DNA of 64,000 nt, from positions 2,558,001 through 2,622,000 of the forward strand of contig CM067533.1 of assembly GCA_034509925.1 (NCBI GenBank), given 5' to 3'. This stretch comes from Hirudinaria manillensis (Eukaryota; Annelida; Clitellata; Hirudinida; Hirudinidae). The notes under the pieces were generated by a model that saw only the letters and a program-made list of their open reading frames with translations, searched no databases and was not told where the DNA came from. Positions 35,301 through 48,400 of this stretch are shown piece after piece (position 1 is the stretch's first letter; each line of letters starts with the position of its first letter). Both the position numbers and the translations under genes were made by a program.

Positions 35301-38300
35301 GCTTGTTATTCTTTGTTTTTATGGAAATTAAATTTTATTTCTATGGAAATCATCGGACAATGTCAACTCCAAATAGAGCTTCGATTTCACACAGTACGAG
35401 TCATGAATCTTCTAACAAGAGAAGAAAAGAAATTGCAAGTCATCAGACAAAGTCAACTCCAAAGACTGCTTCGATTTCACACAGTACGAGTCATGAATCT
35501 TCTAACAAGAGAAGAAAGAAATTGCAAGTCATCAGACAAAGTCAACTCCAAAGGCTGCTTCGATTTCACACAATACAAGTCATGAATCTTCTAACAACAA
35601 AAGAAAGAAATTGGAAGTCATAAGACAAAGTCAACTCCAGCACAATATCTTCACAAACAATTGTCTTTTCCGAAACGTAACCTCCATCATGCGCGGAGTA
35701 GATGTGAACTCTAGTCCCGCCGGCCGAGAAATGCCATAGCCAACTCGCTCTCCTTAATTTATAGCTATCGGCGCCTCAGCAGCATGCAGGCGTGCATCGC
35801 GTGCGTGCTAGCTACTAGCACGAGGCTTGGCTTCCCGCCCATTTATGACGTGATTAATTGAAGAGTAAGGGCTTGTTATTCTTTGTTTTTATGGAAATTA
35901 AATTTTATTTCTATGGAAATCATCGGACAATGTCAACTCCAAATAGAGCTTCGATTTCACACAGTACGAGTCATGAATCTTCTAACAAGAGAAGAAAGAA
36001 ATTGAAAGTCATCAGACAAAGTCAACTCCAAAGACTGCTTCGATTTCCCACAATACAAGTCATGAATCTTCTAACAAGAGAAGAAAGAAATTGAAAGTCA
36101 TCAGACAAAGTCAACTCCAAAGACTGCTTCGATTTCCACAATACAAGTCATGAATCTTCTAACAAGAGAAGAAAGAAATTGAAAGTCATCAAACAAAGTC
36201 AACTCCAAAGACTGCTTCGATTTCACACAATACAAGTCATGAATCTTCTAACAACAAAAGAAAGAAATTGGAAGTCATAAGACAAAGTCAACTCCAGCAC
36301 AATATCTTCACAAACAATTGTCTTTTCCGAAACGTAACCTCCATCATGCGCGGAGTAGATGTGAACTCTAGTCCCGCCGTCCGAGAAATGCCATAGCCAA
36401 CTCGCTCTCCTTAATTTATAGCTATCGGCGCCTCAGCAGCATGCAGGCGTGCATCGCGTGCGTGCTAGCTACTAGCACGAGGCTTGGCTTCCCGCCCATT
36501 TATGGCGTGATTAATTGAAGAGTAAGGGCTTGTTATTCTTTGTTTTTATGGAAATTAAATTTTATTTCTATGGAAATCATCGGACAATGTCAACTCCAAA
36601 TAGAGCTTCGATTTCACACAGTACGAGTCATGAATCTTCTAACAAGAGAAGAAAGAAATTGAAAGTCATCAGACAAAGTCAACTCCAAAGACTGCTTCGA
36701 TTTCCCACAATACAAGTCATGAATCTTCTAACAAGAGAAGAAAGAAATTGAAAGTCATCAGACAAAGTCAACTCCAAAGACTGCTTCGATTTCCCACAAT
36801 ACAAGTCATGAATCTTCTAACAAAAAAAGAAAGAAATTGGAAGTCATAAGACAAAGTCAACTCCAGCACAATATCTTCACAAACAATTGTCTTTTCCGAA
36901 ACGTAACCTCCATCATGCGCGGAGTAGATGTGAACTCTAGTCCCGCCGGCTGAGAAATGCCATAGCCAACTCGCTCTCCTTAATTTATAGCTATCGGCGC
37001 CTCAGCAGCATGCAGGCGTGCATCGCGTGCGTGCTAGCTACTAGCACGAGGCTTGGCTTCCCGCCCATTTATGACGTGATTAATTGAAGAGTAAGGGCTT
37101 GTTATTCTTTGCTTTTATGGAAATTAAATTTTATTTCCATGGAAATCATCGGACAATGTCAACTCCAAATAGAGCTTCGATTTCACACAGTACGAGTCAT
37201 GAATCTTCTAACAAGAGAAGAAAGAAATTGAAAGTCATCAGACAAAGTCAACTCCAAAGACTGCTTCGATTTCCCACAATACAAGTCATGAATCTTCTAA
37301 CAAGAGAAGAAAGAAATTGAAAGTCATCAGACAAAGTCAACTCCAAAGACTGCTTCGATTTCACACAATACAAGTCATGAATCTTCTAACAAGAGAAGAA
37401 AGAAATTGAAAGTCATCAGACAAAGTCAACTCCAAAGACTGCTTCGATTTCACACAATACAAGTCATTAATCTTCTAACAACAAAAGAAAGAAATTGGAA
37501 GTCATAAGACAAAGTCAACTCCAGCACAATATCTTCACAAACAATTGTCTTTTCCGAAACGTAACCTCCATCATGCGCGGAGTAGATGTGAACTCTAGTC
37601 CCGCCGGCCGAGAAATGCCATAGCCAACTCGCTCTCCTTAATTTATAGCTATCGGCGCCTCAGCAGCATGCAGGCGTGCATCGCGTGCGTGCTAGCTACT
37701 AGCACGAGGCTTGGCTTCCCGCCCATTTATGACGTGATTAATTGAAGAGTAAGGGCTTGTTATTCTTTGCTTTTATGGAAATTAAATTTTATTTCCATGG
37801 AAATCATCGGACAATGTCAACTCCAAATAGAGCTTCGATTTCACACAGTACGAGTCATGAATCTTCTAACAAGAGAAGAAAGAAATTGAAAGTCATCAGA
37901 CAAAGTCAACTCCAAAGACTGCTTCGATTTCCCACAATACAAGTCATGAATCTTCTAACAAGAGAAGAAATAAATTGAAAGTCATCAGACAAAGTCAACT
38001 CCAAAGACTGCTTCGATTTCACACAATACAAGTCATGAATCTTCTAACAAGAGAAGAAAGAAATTGAAAGTCATCAGACAAAGTCAACTCCAAAGACTGC
38101 TTCGATTTCACACAATACAAGTCATTAATCTTCTAACAACAAAAGAAAGAAATTGGAAGTCATAAGACAAAGTCAACTCCAGCACAATATCTTCACAAAC
38201 AATTGTCTTTTCCGAAACGTAACCTCCATCATGCGCGGAGTAGATGTGAACTCTAGTCCCGCCGGCCGAGAAATGCCATAGCCAACTCGCTCTCCTTAAT

Positions 38301-38970
38301 TTTGTAGCTATCGGCGCCTCAGCAGCATGCAGGCGTGCATCGCGTGCGTGCTAGCTACTAGCACGAGGCTTGGCTTCCCGCCCATTTATGGCGTGATTAA
38401 TTGAAGAGTAAGGGCTTGTTATTCTTTGTTTTTATGGAAATTAAATTTTATTTCTATGGAAATCATCGGACAATGTCAACTCCAAATAGAGCTTCGATTT
38501 CACACAGTACGAGTCATGAATCTTCTAACAAGAGAAGAAAGAAATTGCAAGTCATCAGACAAAGTCAACTCCAAAGACTGCTTCGATTTCACACAGTACG
38601 AGTCATGAATCTTCTAACAAGAGAAGAAAGAAATTGCAAGTCATCAGACAAAGTCAACTCCAAAGGCTGCTTCGATTTCACACAATACAAAGTCATGAAT
38701 CTTCTAACAACAAAAGAAAGAAATTGGAAGTCATAAGACAAAGTCAACTCCAGCACAATATCTTCACAAACAATTGTCTTTTCCGAAACGTAACCTCCAT
38801 CATGCGCGGAGTAGATGTGAACTCTAGTCCCGCCGGCCGAGAAATGCCATAGCCAACTCGCTCTCCTTAATTTATAGCTATCGGCGCCTCAGCAGCATGC
38901 AGGCGTGCATCGCGTGCGTGCTAGCTACTAGCACGAGGCTTGGCTTCCCGCCCATTTATGACGTGATTAA
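32357..38970 (+). repeat. Second zone of alternating dimers
   Basis: Starts are 32357 (658), 33015 (568), 33583 (656), 34239 (569), 34808 (480), 35288 (570), 35858 (657), 36515 (569), 37084 (658), 37742 (659) and 38401 (570). Two classes alternate for most of the stretch. One is preceded by TTTATGACG and begins its B run with TTGAAAG endings and TTTCCCACAA. The other is preceded by TTTATGGCG and usually carries CAAAGGCTGC. Alternation breaks at 37084/37742, two adjacent copies of the first class. Private changes include CCGCCGTCCGAG in the 35858 copy and GGCTGAG in the 36515 copy. Confidence 0.85.
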
Positions 38971-41900
38971 TTGAAGAGTAAGGGCTTGTTATTCTTTGTT
39001 TTTATGGAAATTAAATTTTATTTCTATGGAAATCATCGGACAATGTCAACTCCAAATAGAGCTTCGATTTCACACAGTACGAGTCATGAATCTTCTAACA
39101 AGAGAAGAAAGAAATTGAAAGTCATCAGACAAAGTCAACTCCAAAGACTGCTTCGATTTCCCACAATACAAGTCATGAATTTCTAACAAGAGAAGAAAGA
39201 AATTGAAAGTCATCAGACAAAGTCAACTCCAAAGACTGCTTCGATTTCCCACAATACAAGTCATGAATCTTCTAACAAGAGAAGAAAGAAATTGAAAGTC
39301 ATCAGACAAAGTCAACTCCAAAGACTGCTTCGATTTCACACAATACAAGTCATGAATCTTCTAACCAATAGAAGAAAGAAATTGAAAGTCATCAGACAAA
39401 GTCAACTCCAAAGACTGCTTCGATTTCACACAATACAAGTCATTAATCTTCTAACAACAAAAGAAAGAAATTGGAAGTCATAAGACAAAGTCAACTCCAG
39501 CACAATATCTTCACAAACAATTGTCTTTTCCGAAACGTAACCTCCATCATGCGCGGAGTAGATGTGAACTCTAGTCCCGCCGGCCGAGAAATGCCATAGC
39601 CAACTCGCTCTCCTTAATTTATAGCTATCGGCGCCTCAGCAGCATGCAGGCGTGCATCGCGTGCGTGCTAGCTACTAGCACGAGGCTTGGCTTCCCGCCC
39701 ATTTATGGCGTGATTAATTGAAGAGTACGGGCTTGTTATTCTTTGTTTTTATGGAAATTAAATTTTATTTCTATGGAAATCATCGGACAATGTCAACTCC
39801 AAATAGAGCTTCGATTTCCCACAATACAAGTCATGAATCTTCTAACAAGAGAAGAAAGAAATTGAAAGTCATCAGACAAAGTCAACTCCAAAGACTGCTT
39901 CGATTTCCCACAATACAAGTCATGAATCTTCTAACAAGAGAAGAAAGAAATTGAAAGTCATCAGACAAGTCAAATCCAAAGACTGCTTCGATTTCCCCAC
40001 AATACAAGTCATGAATCTTCTAACAAGAGAAGAAAGAAATTGAAAGTCATCAGACAAAGTCAACTCCAAAGACTGCTTCGATTTCACACAATACAAGTCA
40101 TGAATCTTCTAACAACAAAAGAAAGAAATTGGAAGTCATAAGACAAAGTCAACTCCAGCACAATATCTTCACAAACAATTGTCTTTTCCGAAACGTAACC
40201 TCCATCATGCGCGGAGTAGATGTGAACTCTAGTCCCGCCGGCCGAGAAATGCCATAGCCAACTCGCTCTCCTTAATTTATAGCTATCGGCGCCTCAGCAG
40301 CATGCAGGCGTGCATCGCGTGCGTGCTAGCTACTAGCACGAGGCTTGGCTTCCCGCCCATTTATGGCGTGATTAATTGAAGAGTAAGGGCTTGTTATTCT
40401 TTGTTTTTATGGAAATTAAATTTTATTTCTATGGAAATCATCGGACAATGTCAACTCCAAATAGAGCTTCGATTTCACACAGTACGAGTCATGAATCTTC
40501 TAACAAGAGAAGAATGAAATTGCAAGTCATCAGACAAAGTCAACTCCAAAGACTGCTTCGTTTTCACACAATACAAGTCATGAATCTTCTAACAACAAAA
40601 GAAAGAAATTGGAAGTCATAAGACAAAGTCAACTCCAGCACAATATCTTCACAAACAATTGTCTTTTCCGAAACGTAACCTCCATCATGCGCGGAGTAGA
40701 TGTGAACTCTAGTCCCGCCGGCCGAGAAATGCCATAGCCAACTCGCTCTCCTTAATTTATAGCTATCGGCGCCTCAGCAGCATGCAGGCGTGCATCGCGT
40801 GCGTGCTAGCTACTAGCACGAGGCTTGGCTTCCCGCCCATTTATGGCGTGATTAATTGAAGAGTAAGGGCTTGTTATTCTTTGTTTTTATGGAAATTAAA
40901 TTTTATTTCTATGGAAATCATCGGACAATGTCAACTCCATATAGAGCTTCGATTTCACACAGTACGAGTCATGAATCTTCTAACAAGAGAAGAAAGAAAT
41001 TGAAAGTCATCAGACAAAGTCAACTCCAAAGACTGCTTCGATTTCCCACAATACAAGTCATGAATCTTCTAACAAGAGAAGAAAGAAATTGAAAGTCATC
41101 AGACAAAGTCAACTCCAAAGACTGCTTCGATTTCACACAGTACGAGTCATGAATCTTCTAACAAGAGAAGAAAGAAATTGCAAGTCATCAGACAAAGTCA
41201 ACTCCAAAGGCTGCTTCGATTTCACACAATACAAGTCATGAATCTTCTAACAACAAAAGAAAGAAATTGGAAGTCATAAGACAAAGTCAACTCCAGCACA
41301 ATATCTTCACAAACAATTGTCTTTTCCGAACCGTAACCTCCATCATGCGCGGAGTAGATGTGAACTCTAGTCCCGCCGGCCGAGAAATGCCATAGCCAAC
41401 TCGCTCTCCTTAATTTATAGCTATCGGCGCCTCAGCAGCATGCAGGCGTGCATCGCGTGCGTGCTAGCTACTAGCACGAGGCTTGGCTTCCCGCCCATTT
41501 ATGGCGTGATTAATTGAAGAGTAAGGGCTTGTTATTCTTTGTTTTTATGGAAATTAAATTTTATTTCTATGGAAATCATCGGACAATGTCAACTCCAAAT
41601 AGAGCTTCGATTTCACACAGTACGAGTCATGAATCTTCTAACAAGAGAAGAAAGAAATTGCAAGTCATCAGACAAAGTCAACTCCAAAGACTGCTTCGAT
41701 TTCACACAATACAAGTCATGAATCTTCTAACAAGAGAAGAAAGAAATTGCAAGTCATCAGACAAAGTCAACTCCAGCACAATATCTTCACAAACAATTGT
41801 CTTTTCCGAAACGTAACCTCCATCATGCGCGGAGTAGATGTGAACTCTAGTCCCGCCGGCCGAGAAATGCCATAGCCAACTCGCTCTCCTTAATTTATAG

Positions 41901-41993
41901 CTATCGGCGCCTCAGCAGCATGCAGGCGTGCATCGCGTGCGTGCTAGCTACTAGCACGAGGCTTGGCTTCCCGCCCATTTATGGCGTGATTAA
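38971..41993 (+). repeat. Monomers 747, 658, bare 480-class and 658 bp
   Basis: Starts are 38971 (747), 39718 (658), 40376 (480), 40856 (658) and 41514 (480). The 39718 copy has an A/B hybrid first subrepeat (AAATAGAGC followed by CCCACAATAC) and GAGTACGGG in the leader. The 40856 copy introduces CCATATAGAGC, shared with those at 41994 and 42830. The 41514 copy ends its subrepeat run with a TTGCAAG unit joined straight to the stub, so type C is missing. Confidence 0.87.
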
Positions 41994-42829
41994 TTGAAGA
42001 GTAAGGGCTTGTTATTCTTTGTTTTTATGGAAATTAAATTTTATTTCTATGGAAATCATCGGACAATGTCAACTCCATATAGAGCTTCGATTTCACACAG
42101 TACGAGTCATGAATCTTCTAACAAGAGAAGAAAGAAATTGAAAGTCATCAGACAAAGTCAACTCCAAAGACTGCTTCGATTTCCCACAATACAAGTCATG
42201 AATCTTCTAACAAGAGAAGAAAGAAATTGAAAGTCATCAGACAAAGTCAACTCCAAAGACTGCTTCGATTTCCCACAATACAAGTCATGAATCTTCTAAC
42301 AAGAGAAGAAAGAAATTGAAAGTCATCAGACAAAGTCAACTCCAAAGACTGCTTCGATTTCACACAATACAAGTCATGAATCTTCTAACAAGAGAAGAAA
42401 GAAATTGAAAGTCATCAGACAAAGTCAACTCCAAAGACTGCTTCGATTTCACACAGTACGAGTCATGAATCTTCTAACAAGAGAAGAAAGAAATTGCAAG
42501 TCATCAGACAAAGTCAACTCCAAAGACTGCTTCGTTTTCACACAATACAAGTCATGAATCTTCTAACAACAAAAGAAAGAAATTGGAAGTCATAAGACAA
42601 AGTCAACTCCAGCACAATATCTTCACAAACAATTGTCTTTTCCGAAACGTAACCTCCATCATGCGCGGAGTAGATGTGAACTCTAGTCCCGCCGGCCGAG
42701 AAATGCCATAGCCAACTCGCTCTCCTTAATTTATAGCTATCGGCGCCTCAGCAGCATGCAGGCGTGCATCGCGTGCGTGCTAGCTACTAGCACGAGGCTT
42801 GGCTTCCCGCCCATTTATGGCGTGATTAA
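41994..42829 (+). repeat. Longest monomer, six subrepeats, 836 bp
   Basis: Order is A, four interior units and C. Its interior mixes TTTCCCACAA B copies, plain B copies, and one unit with the A-type CACAGTACGAG. This suggests build-up from several exchange events and not a simple multiplication of one unit. The last unit has CGTTTTCACAC, also seen in the 40376 monomer. Confidence 0.92.
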
Positions 42830-45496
42830 TTGAAGAGTAAGGGCTTGTTATTCTTTGTTTTTATGGAAATTAAATTTTATTTCTATGGAAATCATCGGAC
42901 AATGTCAACTCCATATAGAGCTTCGATTTCACACAGTACGAGTCATGAATCTTCTAACAAGAGAAGAAAGAAATTGAAAGTCATCAGACAAAGTCAACTC
43001 CAAAGACTGCTTCGATTTCCCACAATACAAGTCATGAATCTTCTAACAAGAGAAGAAAGAAATTGCAAGTCATAAGACAAAGTCAACTCCAGCACAATAT
43101 CTTCACAAACAATTGTCTTTTCCGAAACGTAACCTCCATCATGCGCGGAGTAGATGTGAACTCTAGTCCCGCCGGCCGAGAAATGCCATAGCCAACTCGC
43201 TCTCCTTAATTTATAGCTATCGGCGCCTCAGCAGCATGCAGGCGTGGATCGCGTGCGTGCTAGCTACTAGCACGAGGCTTGGCTTCCCGCCCATTTATGG
43301 CGTGATTAATTGAAGAGTAAGGGCTTGTTATTCTTTGTTTTTATGGAAATTAAATTTTATTTCTATGGAAATCATCGGACAATGTCAACTCCAAATAGAG
43401 CTTCGATTTCACACAGTACGAGTCATGAATCTTCTAACAAGAGAAGAAAGAAATTGCAAGTCATCAGACAAAGTCAACTCCAAAGACTGCTTCGATTTCA
43501 CACAATACAAGTCATGAATCTTCTAACAACAAAAGAAAGAAATTGGAAGTCATAAGACAAAGTCAACTCCAGCACAATATCTTCACAAACAATTGTCTTT
43601 TCCGTAACGTAACCTCCATCACGCGCGGAGTAGATGTGAACTCTAGTCCAGCCGGCCGAGAAATGCCATAGCCAACTCGCTCTCCTTAATTTATAGCTAT
43701 CGGCGCCTCAGCAGCATGCAGGCGTGCATCGCGTGCGTGCTAGCTACAAGCACGAGGCTTGGCTTTCCGCCCATTTATGGCGTGATTAATTGAAGAGTAA
43801 GGGCTTGTTATTCTTTGTTTTTATGGAAATTAAATTTTATTTCTATGGAAATCATCGGACAATGTCAACTCCAAATAGAGCTTCGATTTCACACAGTACG
43901 AGTCATGAATCTTCTAACAAGAGAAGAATGAAATTGCAAGTCATCAGACAAAGTCAACTCCAAAGACTGCTTCGATTTCACACAATACAAGTCATGAATC
44001 TTCTAACAAGAGAAGAAAGAAATTGAAAGTCATCAGACAAAGTCAACTCCAAAGACTGCTTCGATTTCACACAATACAAGTCATGAATCTTCTAACAACA
44101 AAAGAAAGAAATTGGAAGTCATAAGACAAAGTCAACTCCAGCACAATATCTTCACAAACAATTGTCTTTTCCGAAACGTAACCTCCATCATGCGTGGAGT
44201 AGATGTGAACTCTAGTCCCGCCGGCCGAGAAATGCCATAGCCAACTCGCTCTCCTTAATTTATAGCTATCGGCGCCTCAGCAGCATGCAGGCGTGCATCG
44301 CGTGCGTGCTAGCTACTAGCACGAGGCTTGGCTTCCCGCCCATTTATGGCGTGATTAATTGAAGAGTAAGGGCTTGTTATTCTTTGTTTTTATGGAAATT
44401 AAATTTTATTTCTATGGAAATCATCGGACAATGTCAACTCCAAATAGAGCTTCGATTTCACACAGTACGAGTCATGAATCTTCTAACAAGAGAAGAATGA
44501 AATTGCAAGTCATCGGACAATGTCAACTCCAAATAGAGCTTCGATTTCACACAGTACGAGTCATGAATCTTCTAACAAGAGAAGAAAGAAATTGCAAGTC
44601 ATCAGACAAAGTCAACTCCAAAGACTGCTTCGATTTCACACAATACAAGTCATGAATCTTCTAACAACAAAAGAAAGAAATTGGAAGTCATAAGACAAAG
44701 TCAACTCCAGCACAATATCTTCACAAACAATTGTCTTTTTCGAAACGTAACCTCCATCATGCGCGGAGTAGATGTGAACTCTAGTCCCGCCGGCCGAGAA
44801 ATGCCATAGCCAACTCGCTCTCCTTAATTTATAGCTATCGGCGCCTCAGCAGCATGTAGGCGTGCATCGCGTGCGTGCTAGCTACTAGCACGAGGCTTGG
44901 CTTCCCGCCCATTTATGGCGTGATTAATTGAAGAGTAAGGGCTTGTTATTCTTTGTTTTTATGGAAATTAAATTTTATTTCTATGGAAATCATCGGAGAA
45001 TGTCAACTCCAAATAGAGCTTCGATTTCACACAGTACGAGTCATGAATCTTCTAACAAGAGAAGAATGAAATTGCAAGTCATCGGACAATGTCAACTCCA
45101 AATAGAGCTTCGATTTCACACAGTACGAGTCATGAATCTTCTAACAAGAGAAGAAAGAAATTGCAAGTCATCAGACAAAGTCAACTCCAAAGACTGCTTC
45201 GATTTCACACAATACAAGTCATGAATCTTCTAACAACAAAAGAAAGAAATTGGAAGTCATAAGACAAAGTCAACTCCAGCACAATATCTTCACAAACAAT
45301 TGTCTTTTCCGAAACGTAACCTCCATCATGCGCGGAGTAGATGTGAACTCTAGTCCCGCCGGCCGAGAAATGCCATAGCCAACTCGCTCTCCTTAATTTA
45401 TAGCTATCGGCGCCTCAGCAGCATGCAGGCGTGCATCGCGTGCGTGCTAGCTACTAGCACGAGGCTTGGCTTCCCGCCCATTTATGGCGTGATTAA
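42830..45496 (+). repeat. Higher-order repeat, partial copy (positions 1-5)
   Basis: Starts are 42830 (480), 43310 (480), 43790 (569), 44359 (569) and 44928 (569). The first is a chimera. Its head has CCATATAGAGC and TTTCCCACAA like its left neighbours, while its tail has CGTGGATCG like position 1. The fifth has the position-5 head (GGAGAATG) but a plain CCGAAACG/ATGCAGG tail. The copy is therefore bounded by exchanges within its first and last monomers. Confidence 0.87.
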
Positions 45497-48400
45497 TTGA
45501 AGAGTAAGGGCTTGTTATTCTTTGTTTTTATGGAAATTAAATTTTATTTCTATGGAAATCATCGGACAATGTCAACTCCAAATAGAGCTTCGATTTCACA
45601 CAGTACGAGTCATGAATCTTCTAACAAGAGAAGAATGAAATTGCAAGTCATCGGACAATGTCAACTCCAAATAGAGCTTCGATTTCACACAGTACGAGTC
45701 ATGAATCTTCTAACAAGAGAAGAAAGAAATTGCAAGTCATCAGACAAAGTCAACTCCAAAGACTGCTTCGATTTCACACAATACAAGTCATGAATCTTCT
45801 AACAACAAAAGAAAGAAATTGGAAGTCATAAGACAAAGTCAACTCCAGCACAATATCTTCACAAACAATTGTCTTTTCCGAAACGTAACCTCCATCATGC
45901 GCGGAGTAGATGTGAACTCTAGTCCCGCCGGCCGAGAAATGCCATAGCCAACTCGCTCTCCTTAATTTATAGCTATCGGCGCCTCAGCAGCATGCAGGCG
46001 TGGATCGCGTGCGTGCTAGCTACTAGCACGAGGCTTGGCTTCCCGCCCATTTATGGCGTGATTAATTGAAGAGTAAGGGCTTGTTATTCTTTGTTTTTAT
46101 GGAAATTAAATTTTATTTCTATGGAAATCATCGGACAATGTCAACTCCAAATAGAGCTTCGATTTCACACAGTACGAGTCATGAATCTTCTAACAAGAGA
46201 AGAAAGAAATTGCAAGTCATCAGACAAAGTCAACTCCAAAGACTGCTTCGATTTCACACAATACAAGTCATGAATCTTCTAACAACAAAAGAAAGAAATT
46301 GGAAGTCATAAGACAAAGTCAACTCCAGCACAATATCTTCACAAACAATTGTCTTTTCCGTAACGTAACCTCCATCACGCGCGGAGTAGATGTGAACTCT
46401 AGTCCAGCCGGCCGAGAAATGCCATAGCCAACTCGCTCTCCTTAATTTATAGCTATCGGCGCCTCAGCAGCATGCAGGCGTGCATCGCGTGCGTGCTAGC
46501 TACAAGCACGAGGCTTGGCTTTCCGCCCATTTATGGCGTGATTAATTGAAGAGTAAGGGCTTGTTATTCTTTGTTTTTATGGAAATTAAATTTTATTTCT
46601 ATGGAAATCATCGGACAATGTCAACTCCAAATAGAGCTTCGATTTCACACAGTACGAGTCATGAATCTTCTAACAAGAGAAGAATGAAATTGCAAGTCAT
46701 CAGACAAAGTCAACTCCAAAGACTGCTTCGATTTCACACAATACAAGTCATGAATCTTCTAACAAGAGAAGAAAGAAATTGAAAGTCATCAGACAAAGTC
46801 AACTCCAAAGACTGCTTCGATTTCACACAATACAAGTCATGAATCTTCTAACAACAAAAGAAAGAAATTGGAAGTCATAAGACAAAGTCAACTCCAGCAC
46901 AATATCTTCACAAACAATTGTCTTTTCCGAAACGTAACCTCCATCATGCGTGGAGTAGATGTGAACTCTAGTCCCGCCGGCCGAGAAATGCCATAGCCAA
47001 CTCGCTCTCCTTAATTTATAGCTATCGGCGCCTCAGCAGCATGCAGGCGTGCATCGCGTGCGTGCTAGCTACTAGCACGAGGCTTGGCTTCCCGCCCATT
47101 TATGGCGTGATTAATTGAAGAGTAAGGGCTTGTTATTCTTTGTTTTTATGGAAATTAAATTTTATTTCTATGGAAATCATCGGACAATGTCAACTCCAAT
47201 TAGAGCTTCGATTTCACACAGTACGAGTCATGAATCTTCTAACAAGAGAAGAATGAAATTGCAAGTCATCGGACAATGTCAACTCCAAATAGAGCTTCGA
47301 TTTCACACAGTACGAGTCATGAATCTTCTAACAAGAGAAGAAAGAAATTGCAAGTCATCAGACAAAGTCAACTCCAAAGACTGCTTCGATTTCACACAAT
47401 ACAAGTCATGAATCTTCTAACAACAAAAGAAAGAAATTGGAAGTCATAAGACAAAGTCAACTCCAGCACAATATCTTCACAAACAATTGTCTTTTTCGAA
47501 ACGTAACCTCCATCATGCGCGGAGTAGATGTGAACTCTAGTCCCGCCGGCCGAGAAATGCCATAGCCAACTCGCTCTCCTTAATTTATAGCTATCGGCGC
47601 CTCAGCAGCATGTAGGCGTGCATCGCGTGCGTGCTAGCTACTAGCACGAGGCTTGGCTTCCCGCCCATTTATGGCGTGATTAATTGAAGAGTAAGGGCTT
47701 GTTATTCTTTGTTTTTATGGAAATTAAATTTTATTTCTATGGAAATCATCGGAGAATGTCAACTCCAAATAGAGCTTCGATTTCACACAGTACGAGTCAT
47801 GAATCTTCTAACAAGAGAAGAATGAAATTGCAAGTCATCGGACAATGTCAACTCCAAATAGAGCTTCGATTTCACACAGTACGAGTCATGAATCTTCTAA
47901 CAAGAGAAGAAAGAAATTGCAAGTCATCAGACAAAGTCAACTCCAAAGACTGCTTCGATTTCACACAATACAAGTCATGAATCTTCTAACAACAAAAGAA
48001 AGAAATTGGAAGTCATAAGACAAAGTCAACTCCAGCACAATATCTTCACAAACAATTGTCTTTTTCGAAACGTATCCTCCATCATGCGCGGAGTAGATGT
48101 GAACTCTAGTCCCGCCGGCCGAGAAATGCCATAGCCAACTCGCTCTCCTTAATTTATAGCTATCGGCGCCTCAGCAGCATGTAGGCGTGCATCGCGTGCG
48201 TGCTAGCTACTAGCACGAGGCTTGGCTTCCCGCCCATTTATGGCGTGATTAATTGAAGAGTAAGGGCTTGTTATTCTTTGTTTTTATGGAAATTAAATTT
48301 TATTTCTATGGAAATCATCGGACAATGTCAACTCCAAATAGAGCTTCGATTTCACACAGTACGAGTCATGAATCTTCTAACAAGAGAAGAAAGAAATTGC

